A DNA stretch of 64,000 nt, from the NCBI RefSeq assembly GCF_023715505.1, contig NZ_JAMBOH010000030.1, positions 1 through 64,000 on the forward strand, in the 5' to 3' direction. Below, piece by piece: positions 1 through 6,998 of this stretch. Numbering within the stretch: position 1 is the stretch's first letter; each line of letters starts with the position of its first letter. Source of the DNA: Neobacillus cucumis. GTDB lineage: Bacteria; Bacillota; Bacilli; Bacillales_B; DSM-18226. A program made the translations under genes and the position numbers. The notes beneath the pieces were generated by a model. The model saw only the letters and a list, made by a program, of their open reading frames with translations. It searched no databases and was not told the origin of the DNA.

Positions 1-1
1 T

Positions 2-139
2 AAAACCAAAAAAGGAAATAAGTATTTGAGATCAGCATTAACTGAAGCAGCTCATTCAGTAAAAGGTTCGAAGAACTATCTCGGAGCACTGTATCGACGA
101 ACAGCATCACGAAAAGGCAAAAAACGATGGTTGTCTTAA
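2..139 (+). pseudogene. IS110-family transposase, C-terminal end (gene enters from outside the window)
   Basis: An open frame runs from the first bases to a TAA at 137-139 and gives about 45 residues. It contains GNKYLRSALTEAAHS followed by a basic tail with YLGALYRR and RKGKKRW. That is the usual end of the Transposase_20 half of IS110/IS116/IS902 transposases, which use a RuvC-like DEDD plus serine mechanism to move circular intermediates. The start lies outside the window, so it cannot be said whether the full gene is intact. Confidence 0.8.
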
Positions 140-230
140 ATAGAAATGGACAAACATGGAGTATTAGAAAATATAAGAAACCTTTTTAGGTTAATGTTTC
201 AGCCAGTAAAAGATGCAAACTCGTCTTTTC

Positions 231-291
231 CTTCTTCAACTAAACTGTCCGTTAGCACAAGAGGCGACTGTTAGTTAAATAAGATTTATCC
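231..291. repeat. Interspersed intergenic repeat, copy 1
   Basis: This copy carries the core CTTCAACTAAACTG, a few bases, then GTTAG, and it ends in another GTTAGTT. The two arms (AACTAA and TTAGTT) can pair. Related copies lie near 785, 1294, 2101 and 3404, always between genes. Confidence 0.55.
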
Positions 292-315
292 TTTTTATTT
301 AGATAAGGTAAAAGT

Positions 316-741
316 TCACTTGAGGAACTCATCAAGTGAAACAACGTATTCAATTTCGTGAAGTTCCTTATTTAACTCCTGCATATAATACGTTACAGCT
401 TCTACTAATGCAGTTGTAGTAATGTATGTGTGTGTTTCAAACACCTGCCAAATTGAATAAATCCTCCAATTGTCATTACCTTTATAAATAAAGTTAATTA
501 TCGCCTCATTATGGTCAATTGTGTCGTAGTTCATATTTTCTCTAAAACCACTACGAATCTTTTGTAACCATCCACCTAATTGGATACCTAGCTCAGCAAG
601 ATTGACATATGGCTCACCGAAAAACAATTTTTTATCCGCATAAATGTTTAAAGTACCTTCTATAAAACCTTGTTCGTAAGCAGTATATTGTAGTCCAGTT
701 GGTACATTTTTGTCTAAAGCAAACGAGAATCTTATATCCAT
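316..741 (-). CDS. Hypothetical protein, 141 aa
   Basis: This is a soluble protein with no signal peptide or membrane segment. It starts at an ATG preceded by GAGGAGTGATT, a good ribosome site. The sequence is acidic with many aromatics (residues around WRIYSIWQVFETH, then a C-terminal helix rich in Glu). I do not recognise its function. It resembles small Bacillus proteins that occur singly among toxin-immunity-like genes, but that is only an impression. It sits between two copies of an interspersed repeat, on the same strand as the next two genes, with gaps over 100 bases, so it is probably transcribed alone. Confidence 0.7.
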   Translation of the reverse strand: MDIRFSFALDKNVPTGLQYTAYEQGFIEGTLNIYADKKLFFGEPYVNLAELGIQLGGWLQKIRSGFRENMNYDTIDHNEAIINFIYKGNDNWRIYSIWQVFETHTYITTTALVEAVTYYMQELNKELHEIEYVVSLDEFLK

Positions 742-784
742 AGAATCACTCCTCAGGCAAATATTCTATATTCAATCACTATTC

Positions 785-878
785 CCTCTTCTTCAAGTAA
801 CCTGCTAGTTAACACAAGAAGAAAAGCTGCCTTTGATTTCAGCAAATAGATCTTCAAACAGAGCACCCCGTTAGTTCA
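785..878. repeat. Interspersed intergenic repeat, copy 2
   Basis: The order is TTCAAGTAACCTGC, TAGTTAACACAAGAAGAAAAGCTGCCTT (shown in part elsewhere), AGATCTTCAA, then GCACCCCGTTAGTTC. It shares the order and most bases of the copy at 1294-1402. It touches the stop end of the neighbouring minus-strand gene. Confidence 0.6.
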
Positions 879-1235
879 ATATCTACCCCAAAACTTTTCA
901 ATTTCATCTGAAGCTTTCCTTGTTTCAGTACCCATATACTTATATGCGGTTTGTAGCAATTTCTTGGAGTCGCCAAGTCGTGCAAGAATCGTAACACTTA
1001 ATAATTCTTTAACATCATCATCACCTTCAGTTGCCATCAGTTCAAGAAAATTAAATAATTCTTTAATCTTGGCTATATCCTGCTCTATACCAATTAATTC
1101 AACAAAATAATCGTTACACTCACCAAAGAATACGTGATTTAAAACTTCATCGTTTAAGTCCATATGTTCCTGTAATAAAGGCTTATACTCCTTGAGGTTT
1201 TCAGTAAAATGCTTTGCTAAGTCATTGAAATTCAT
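876..1235 (-). CDS. Hypothetical acidic helical protein, 119 aa
   Basis: The ATG follows GGGAGAAAAAG. The protein is soluble and predominantly helical, rich in Glu, Leu and Lys, ending in EIEKFWGRY. The central part (LLSVTILARLGDSKKLLQTAYKYMG) looks like a helical-repeat or four-helix fold and is reminiscent of DUF-class Bacillus proteins that occur as immunity-like singletons. I cannot assign a function. Its stop codon runs into an interspersed repeat, so that repeat supplies its 3' untranslated region. Confidence 0.65.
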   Translation of the reverse strand: MNFNDLAKHFTENLKEYKPLLQEHMDLNDEVLNHVFFGECNDYFVELIGIEQDIAKIKELFNFLELMATEGDDDVKELLSVTILARLGDSKKLLQTAYKYMGTETRKASDEIEKFWGRY

Positions 1236-1293
1236 CTTTTTCTCCCTGTTTCAAAACGTGTTTACACTTATCGTTCTCTAAAGTGGATAGATT

Positions 1294-1402
1294 CTCCTTC
1301 TTCAACTAACCTGCATCCGTTAGTTCCATAAGAAAAGCTGCCTTCGATGGCAGCTAGATCTTCAACATAAGCACCCGTTACTTTAAGTGCAATTTTTCAC
1401 AA
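1294..1402. repeat. Interspersed intergenic repeat, copy 3 (most complete)
   Basis: Ordered blocks are CCTTCTTCAACTAACCTGC, CCGTTAGTTC, AAGAAAAGCTGCCTTCGATGG, GCAGCTAGATCTTCAACATA, GCACCCGTTACTTTAAGTG and TTTTTCACAA. The middle contains a palindrome (GCTGCCTTCGATGGCAGC). Blocks recur in the same order at 785-878 and 2101-2212. Confidence 0.65.
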
Positions 1403-1482
1403 TCGCTCCAAAGGAACAGTACCCTGCAAAATTATTTCCCCCTATATTTGAATAAATCATTTAGAGGGAGATTGGTGCTGTG

Positions 1483-1995
1483 TTACTCTGTCCTATTTTG
1501 ATAGAGGTAAAGCCCAAAATCTTGCATAACGGAGGTGTGCCCCATTTGTCGTAACATAGTAGCTATATTGCCACGGTGATAGGAACCGTGAGTGACAACG
1601 TGTAGTACCGTCTCAGAAATAGAAGTTTCAAGTAACCCAGCATATGGGTTATCAACTACAATCAACTTTTCAATATCTTTTTGATTGTCCAGAAGTGCTC
1701 TGTATCGTTCGGATAAGTCTAGAAATATTACTTTCATTTCCTCAATACTTTTCATTTCCACCTGTTCTCTTAATTGATTCGTGGTCGCCATTGCTTCATT
1801 CATACTTTTACCTGAGATAATGTCAAACCAAGTATAATCTGTGAGATAAATGTGAGACAACACCTTTGATACCGAAGAAAAACCACTCTGAATATCCTTA
1901 TGATAAATATCCTGTGGAAGTTCTCTCAAACGGTCAATTATAACTTCATTTGCCCAAACGTGGTAGTTGTACATTTTTATTACGGGGTGTGTCAT
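1483..1995 (-). CDS. DinB-family (YfiT-like) putative metal-dependent protein
   Basis: This is a 170-aa soluble four-helix-bundle protein of the DinB/YfiT superfamily. Members bind a metal through three histidines and several act as thiol-dependent transferases. Likely ligands here are H48 (in KVLSH), H136 and H140 (in VVTHGSYHRG), the expected spacing for the fold. The N-terminal YNYHVWANEVIIDRL helix is also typical. The ATG is preceded by GGAGG. The true substrate of such proteins is usually unknown, and the name does not imply DNA-damage polymerase activity. It is a single gene flanked by interspersed repeats. Confidence 0.88.
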   Translation of the reverse strand: MTHPVIKMYNYHVWANEVIIDRLRELPQDIYHKDIQSGFSSVSKVLSHIYLTDYTWFDIISGKSMNEAMATTNQLREQVEMKSIEEMKVIFLDLSERYRALLDNQKDIEKLIVVDNPYAGLLETSISETVLHVVTHGSYHRGNIATMLRQMGHTSVMQDFGLYLYQNRTE

Positions 1996-2100
1996 ATTAA
2001 TTTTCCTCCATTTCTATTTGTTCTTCCTTTGTGACAAACGGTACTTAAAAATCTAAATTTTGGAAAAACCATTAACTTATATATTCTGTTTTATTAAAAA

Positions 2101-2212
2101 AAATTCCTTTAACTAAACTGCATCATTAGTTGAATAACAAAAGGGATTGCATGAGTAATTCCTTCTTCCACATAAGCACCCGTTACTTTAAGTGTAGTAT
2201 TTCACAAAGTTA
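2101..2212. repeat. Interspersed intergenic repeat, copy 4
   Basis: It begins TTTAACTAAACTGCATCATT and contains AGGGATTGCATGAGTAATTC, then CACATAAGCACCCGTTACTT and TATTTCACAAAG. The right half matches copy 3 almost base for base, and the central palindrome has diverged. It occupies most of the gap 1996-2318, in which I see no gene. Confidence 0.6.
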
Positions 2213-2318
2213 GTAAAGAAAAATTAATAAAAGCAATCCTATTTTATTATTGATAATGGTACTTTTTGGATATTATACTGGAGGTGAATAACTATTTAAT
2301 AATGGAGGGAGATTTACC

Positions 2319-2714
2319 ATGGAGGTAACATTTACAGTAAGCAAATGGGATGAAAAGCCAGTAGACGATACTAGAAAAGAATTCCCTATTAATATTGCCC
2401 ATGTCGAATATGATATTGAGGGTGAATTAACAGGAAAAGCTTTTGTTGAATATTTATTATTTTATATAGACTCTACAATGGATGATGGTCACTTAGCCAC
2501 TTCTAAAATTTCCGGATTTCTGCATTTTGAAGGAACTTACAAGGGAAAACATGGAACATTTACGGCTTTAGAGCAAGGAATATTTGATAATGGAAATCTA
2601 GATTCTCCAGGAACAATCATCAAAGCTACCGGTGACTTAGAAAGCTTGAAAGGGTCTTATAACTATAAGTTTATAGGTGAAACCAGTAAGATGATTCTAG
2701 ACTTTAAATTCTAA
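2319..2714 (+). CDS. DUF3224 family protein
   Basis: This 131-aa soluble protein begins MEVTFTVSKWDEKPVDD, the diagnostic opening of DUF3224 (a small beta-barrel family of unknown function). It continues with the expected blocks: an ieGeltGkafveYLLFY strand pair, FHFEGTYKGKHGTF, and a SPGTIIKATGDLESLKGSYNYK end. The start is supported by AATGGAGGGAG just upstream. An intrinsic terminator follows directly, so it is a monocistronic unit. DUF3224 proteins are usually encoded alone, and some are linked to stress or antibiotic responses, but nothing here shows that. Confidence 0.88.
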   Translation: MEVTFTVSKWDEKPVDDTRKEFPINIAHVEYDIEGELTGKAFVEYLLFYIDSTMDDGHLATSKISGFLHFEGTYKGKHGTFTALEQGIFDNGNLDSPGTIIKATGDLESLKGSYNYKFIGETSKMILDFKF

Positions 2715-2726
2715 CACAACAGTAAA

Positions 2727-2762
2727 AAAGGGCATTTCTGTACTACCAGGAATGTCCTTTCG
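2727..2762 (+). terminator. Intrinsic terminator after the DUF3224 gene
   Basis: Stem AAAGGGCATTTCT pairs with AGGAATGTCCTTT (two G-U pairs) around an 8-base loop, 13 bases after the stop codon. Confidence 0.75.
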
Positions 2763-2856
2763 TCGAAAGATCGATCTACCAGATATTTAAACAAGAAAGT
2801 ATATTTTCTCCTGTTTGTAAGCAATATAAAGGAAACAATGCTAAGGAGTTTTATTA

Positions 2857-3315
2857 ATGTTGGCAACAATAATCAGAATCGGTCTATTATTAATACCGTG
2901 GTTAACTGTTTTCTTTATTCCAAAAAATGTGTTTAAAAAATATTCGCCCGTTGCAATTTTCGCCTCTTTATTAGTTGCAATTAATTGTATGTTTTCTGTT
3001 CCTTTTAAATGGTGGACAGTAAAAGGTGGTTTAATAAATAAGGTTATTAATGATTTGAGCTTTATATTAGGACCATTCTTTATAGGAACCATTTGGATTT
3101 TTCGTTTGACTTTCGGGAAATTCTGGTTATATCTTTTGACTAATATTCTAATAGACTTATTTCTTGCTTATCCAATTAACTGGATAATGCAAAAATTAAA
3201 GGTCTATAAATTAGTAAATTATAAATCAAAACACGTTTTTTTCATTGCTATCTTTTTTGCTCTGGTTATTTACCCCTACCAATTATTCATAACTCGAACA
3301 AAATCCAGTAAATGA
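2857..3315 (+). CDS. Small multi-pass membrane protein, unknown function
   Basis: The 152-aa protein starts at an ATG after AAGGAG and has four or five hydrophobic segments (about residues 2-20, 30-47, 66-83, 88-106 and 126-144) separated by short basic loops. It ends with a cytoplasmic-looking TRTKSSK tail. No catalytic or transport motif stands out. It is followed by a terminator and stands alone between repeats. Confidence 0.7.
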   Translation: MLATIIRIGLLLIPWLTVFFIPKNVFKKYSPVAIFASLLVAINCMFSVPFKWWTVKGGLINKVINDLSFILGPFFIGTIWIFRLTFGKFWLYLLTNILIDLFLAYPINWIMQKLKVYKLVNYKSKHVFFIAIFFALVIYPYQLFITRTKSSK

Positions 3316-3337
3316 AGCTGGATTTCTTTATTTTCTC
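3301..3337 (+). terminator. Intrinsic terminator of the membrane-protein gene
   Basis: AAATCCAG pairs with CTGGATTT around a 9-base loop, followed by CTTTATTTTCT. The left arm overlaps the last codons. Confidence 0.65.
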
Positions 3338-3403
3338 TTTGACTTTGCCTCCCACACTAGTGCAAATTGAAATTCTAATATCCACAAGTGTACAACAGTT
3401 ACT

Positions 3404-3450
3404 GTCAAACTAAACTGCCAGTTAGTTTTAGTGAAATATTTCACAAACTT
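3404..3450. repeat. Interspersed intergenic repeat, copy 5 (short)
   Basis: GTCAAACTAAACTGCCAGTT followed by AGTTTTAGTGAAATATTTC. It matches the first block and the TATTTCACAAA end of copy 4, with the middle missing. Confidence 0.5.
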
Positions 3451-3615
3451 CTTTTCTTCCCAGTGAATCGAGGAGAATCTTTTTCGAGATGGTGGATAGA
3501 ATTCAAAAATTGTCGATAAGATCTAAACTAATATCATGGAAAAAAATGCTAAAATAAAGTAGATGTTAGAAATTTGAATAGGTTAATAGATAGAAATTTG
3601 AATTTGGAGGGATTC

Positions 3616-4533
3616 ATGTTGCCGAGAAAATGGTTTAGTCATTTTGCCATGGCGTTTCTTCTGGTGTTTAGTTTAAGTATCGTTGTACCTCCAGATTCCG
3701 CATCCGCGGCTGGATCCTCTGCTCTTGTTAGTACAAGTGGGGCCATTCTTAAAAGAGGAAGCCGGGGACCTTCTGTAACAGAGCTACAGAGGAAACTAAC
3801 ATCGCTTGGATACAACACAAAAGGAATGGATGGGATCTTTGGAGTAAACACAGAAAATGCTGTTAGGCAATTCCAAAAAGCTCGTCATCTACAAGTAGAT
3901 GGAATTGTGGGCCCGGTTACGGCAAAAGCGCTCGGAATAAACATCCAAAGCAGCAGCATTGTATTGAATGTACCATTGATTAATCAAATGGCTACACCTC
4001 GTTTAAAAAATGGATGTGAGATGACCAGTTTAGCTATGGTTTTAAACTATCACGGTGTGAAAGTGACGAAAAATACATTAGCAAACCAGGTGAATAAAGT
4101 TCCTTGGACGTATAGTAATGGCTTAAGGGGAAACCCAAATATAGGGTTTGTAGGTGATATGGCAAACGGACCGGGGTTAGCTGTATACAATGGCCCCGTT
4201 TTATCACTTGCAAAAAAATATGTAGGAAATAAAGCTGTGAACCTAACGAAGAAGCCTTTTTCTGAAGTATTAAGCTATGTCGGCCAAGGGCTTCCAGTTT
4301 GGATTATAACGACAACCACTTTTGCACCGGTATCAAATTTCCAATCGTGGAATACCCCACAAGGGCCGATTCGAATTACGTTTAGCGAGCATAGTGTTGT
4401 GATTACCGGTTATGATCAAAACTATGTTTATATTAATAACCCTTATGGCAGTAAAAATCAAAAATTAAACAAGACTACCTTTATGAAAGCTTGGGAACAG
4501 ATGGGGAGCCAAGCGATAGTCATATTAAAGTAA
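3616..4533 (+). CDS. Secreted peptidoglycan-binding C39-family cysteine peptidase
   Basis: An ATG at 3616 with GGAGGG 5 bases upstream is preferred over the in-frame TTG at 3574. It gives 305 aa with a clean signal peptide (MLPRKW, hydrophobic core, cleavage near ASAAG). Next comes a PG_binding_1 domain (about 40-105, with the two half-repeats SVTELQRKLTSLGY and AVRQFQKARHLQVDGIVGP). Then comes a C39_2 papain-like domain with Cys about 134 (NGCEMTSLAMVL), His about 259 (EHSVVITGYD) and a downstream Asn in INNPYG. It probably acts in the cell wall as a peptidase or amidase. The coding end runs into three copies of AAAGT. It has no operon partner. Confidence 0.85.
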   Translation: MLPRKWFSHFAMAFLLVFSLSIVVPPDSASAAGSSALVSTSGAILKRGSRGPSVTELQRKLTSLGYNTKGMDGIFGVNTENAVRQFQKARHLQVDGIVGPVTAKALGINIQSSSIVLNVPLINQMATPRLKNGCEMTSLAMVLNYHGVKVTKNTLANQVNKVPWTYSNGLRGNPNIGFVGDMANGPGLAVYNGPVLSLAKKYVGNKAVNLTKKPFSEVLSYVGQGLPVWIITTTTFAPVSNFQSWNTPQGPIRITFSEHSVVITGYDQNYVYINNPYGSKNQKLNKTTFMKAWEQMGSQAIVILK

Positions 4534-4645
4534 AGTAAAGTAAAGTCACATTAAGAAAATGCGAGAATTATGTTTGTTGTGATCCATTATTTCATACAAT
4601 TCCACCGGTTGCATGCTCCCTCAAACAGACTTGCACTTTTACATA

Positions 4646-4960
4646 TCACTGCAATGAATCCGACCACTTATTCCGGGGCTGCCTCATGATTTGATGCTCC
4701 GTTTTCCCAGCCCTGGAAGCAGTTGGAACAAAGTCCAGAGCGAAGGCTGTGAGCACAAAATGGGCAGGTTTCATGCCAACCTTTTCACAACTGCCTTTTA
4801 TAATTAGTCTCACCGTTCGAGGAGTCCATCGGTCTTGAATGTTCCCACGACGATCGATTCCTCGGAAAAGTGCCCCACTATCAATCTTGGATTCTTCCAA
4901 TCAATCTTGTAAAACGCAAACGGGGCAGGTAAATCGGTTGCTTCCGCATGGCAAAGCAAT
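4646..4960 (-). pseudogene. Tyrosine recombinase (phage-type integrase), decayed C-terminal part
   Basis: Reading the minus strand gives an integrase catalytic-domain tail: TCPV..LQDWLEESKIDSGALF, RRGNIQDRWTPRTVRLI, CEKVGMKPAHF, then TASRAGKTEHQIMRQ. A TGA interrupts it just before the second block. The catalytic box HSLRSG is present in the DNA but sits in a different frame from both flanks, so two nearby frameshifts bracket it. The C-terminal tyrosine region is not seen. This is a fossil of an integrated element; no matching att sites are recognisable. Confidence 0.75.
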
Positions 4961-5022
4961 CCAAGTTTTGAGAAAATCGTAATCATGTTATACTACCCGT
5001 TTAAGCACAATTTCTCACATAG

Positions 5023-5426
5023 TTATTCTGGATTATATTCCATTGTCTTACCGTACTTTCCAACCTGCGGAGTACTAGAATCAGCTGAAGGAAAAAAGTA
5101 TAACGAATTTAAAAAAAGACCAGTCTCAAGTTCACCCGAATAACCAGCTATATAATGAATAGCACTCTGCTTATTTTCATCATCGGTAATGGCCTATCTA
5201 ACGAAAGGTCACCGTATAGTTTATGTTGTAATTCTAATACATTCTTATTATCAAAAAATTCAATTGAGATTTTTCCTCCATCTTCTTTAACCAATTTATT
5301 TATTATGTATTTCACATCATCTATAAAAGCTGTATTATTTAATTCCCCTGGATCAATTAAGGCATAATGTTGCCAATGTCCTGATATATTGAATATTAAC
5401 TTAAACCAGCTACATATATAAATGCC
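5023..5426 (-). pseudogene. Frameshifted gene of unknown function
   Basis: The minus strand is open from about 5426 and encodes a coding-like stretch (HWQHYALIDPGELNN, FIDDVKYIINKLVKEDGG, KISIEFFDNKNVLELQHKL). It then shifts by one frame near 5165 and continues as IHYIAGYSGELETG, FLNSLYFFPSADSS, TPQVGKYGKTMEYNPE to a TAA at 5023-5025. No start codon with a ribosome site is left. I do not recognise the family. The plus-strand open frame in the same place is only the mirror of this remnant. Confidence 0.55.
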
Positions 5427-5448
5427 TTAACGCATTGATATAAACAAG

Positions 5449-5481
5449 AAAAAGACGTATGCCAAATTCATACGTCTTTTT
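5449..5481. terminator. Bidirectional intrinsic terminator
   Basis: A perfect 13-bp stem, AAAAAGACGTATG with CATACGTCTTTTT, around a 7-base loop, with A and T tracts on both sides. It serves the HupE/UreJ-type gene on the minus strand. Confidence 0.85.
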
Positions 5482-5537
5482 GAATGCTATTTGTTCTATA
5501 TACACCCGAAAACGGAATCCTTTATAAAGGTTTCAAA

Positions 5538-6734
5538 TTATAGAAACAGCCGCTGGAACAGCCAAATCGCACCTAAAGCAACAATCGCATACGAGCCATA
5601 GGTGATCACTTTCCCAGAGTTCTTTAATTTAAATAAGTATGATAATAATGGAAGCAGTAATAAGACAATCGTCAGCTGAACGGCCTCAATTCCCAGGTTG
5701 AAATTGAGCAGTGCCACAGCTAAATGGCTCTTCGGAATACTCATCTCTTTTAAAATCGTCGCAAAACCGAGACCGTGGATCAAGCCAAACAAGAAGGTGA
5801 TGCTCCAGCGATAGCGGATTTCCTTTCGAAAAATATTTTCCAGCGCTACATAACAAATACTAAAAGCAATGACTGCCTCGACAAACCGGGATGGGAGCGT
5901 AACCCAGCCCAAAACGGCCAGACTAAGCGTAATACTATGTGCAATCGTAAACGCCGTAACAATCGCTGCATACTGCTTAAAGGTTTGCTTCCTCAGCAGC
6001 AGGGCAAGCAAGAACAATAGATGGTCATAGCCAGTTAAAATATGAAGCATCCCAAGTTTAAAAAAGGAAAACCACGACGTGACAGCTGTTTTTTCCGCAG
6101 GCTTTGCCGCTGAATCTGGCTGAACGTGCGCGGCATCCGGCTGTGTGGTCTGACCTTGCTCCTGTTGGGCCTCAGTCACTAAAAACGTCCAGGTACGCTC
6201 TTTTCCTTGAATCACACCCTCGCTCGATTCGCCATAAATCGAAGCCGTGATCAGATCCACATAATTGGTAGCAGTATCATGATAATAAAAACCATCATTA
6301 TAATTAATCGTGTCACCTGGTGAGAAGGCCGGAAATGTCATAGTAGTCGATAGATACTCTTTATTTTCTTTTTTTACAAGCTTCATAGACTCAATCGTTG
6401 GCGTTTGTTCCTTATTTCCTTTATCAAGGGTAAGGCCCTCCTCGATTAACTCTTCCAAATGATGCTTATTCTTGTTGATTTCCGATTTTTCAAGGACAAA
6501 GTTTTTGTTTGCATCGAGATGGGGTACTAATTCTATAACGGATAGCGTGTCAAGGGTAAAGACCACTTCGGTGTGTTTACCGTCCACAGTCATTTTTGTA
6601 TAACTCGCACTATAGGCATGAGCAGAAGCTTTAGAAGGAATCGTTATCCAAACTAATAGAATAATTGCTAATAAGGACAAAATTAAAGGTCTAGAAATAT
6701 AGAACATTCGATGTTTCTCGAAAAAAGCACCCAC
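5538..6734 (-). CDS. HupE/UreJ-family membrane protein with extracellular N-terminal domain
   Basis: The 398-aa protein starts at a GTG six bases after GGAGG. A signal peptide/TM (about 15-37, ending KASAHA) is followed by an extracytoplasmic domain to about residue 215. This contains a canonical EF-hand-like loop (DANKNFVLEKSE, acidic ligands at positions 1, 3, 5 and 12). The C-terminal half is the HupE_UreJ_2 domain with about six helices and the motifs HILTGYDHLLFL, LFGLIHGLGFAT and LNFNLGIEAVQL. HupE/UreJ relatives are thought to carry nickel or cobalt, while the secreted-domain variant has no proven substrate. No urease or hydrogenase genes are nearby. Confidence 0.8.
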   Translation of the reverse strand: MGAFFEKHRMFYISRPLILSLLAIILLVWITIPSKASAHAYSASYTKMTVDGKHTEVVFTLDTLSVIELVPHLDANKNFVLEKSEINKNKHHLEELIEEGLTLDKGNKEQTPTIESMKLVKKENKEYLSTTMTFPAFSPGDTINYNDGFYYHDTATNYVDLITASIYGESSEGVIQGKERTWTFLVTEAQQEQGQTTQPDAAHVQPDSAAKPAEKTAVTSWFSFFKLGMLHILTGYDHLLFLLALLLRKQTFKQYAAIVTAFTIAHSITLSLAVLGWVTLPSRFVEAVIAFSICYVALENIFRKEIRYRWSITFLFGLIHGLGFATILKEMSIPKSHLAVALLNFNLGIEAVQLTIVLLLLPLLSYLFKLKNSGKVITYGSYAIVALGAIWLFQRLFL

Positions 6735-6998
6735 AGTTTTCCTCCTTAAATTACTATTTATATATAATTTTATGGTTGGTAATAGGTCGGGATTTAATCC
6801 AATTCTACTTCTATATAATCATATTCGAATCCCATTTGTACATATGGAAATGAATTATTGTTCATAAATCCGTCACACTTTCTATCTTTCTATTTAGAAA
6901 TTTTGTAGAATAATGATGTAATTAAAATTATTCAGAAAAAAAGGGGGATTGGGGGCTGCTTTTTTTATAAAAATTATATATAAAAGGGTGGAGTTTGA

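Noticed and set aside
4530..4550. AAAGT short repeat at the stop of the C39 peptidase gene
   Set aside because: Only three or four 5-base copies; it looks like simple slippage with no further structure.
5155..5367. Plus-strand open frame of 70 codons
   Set aside because: It is antisense to the frameshifted minus-strand gene remnant, which has the more natural amino-acid pattern.
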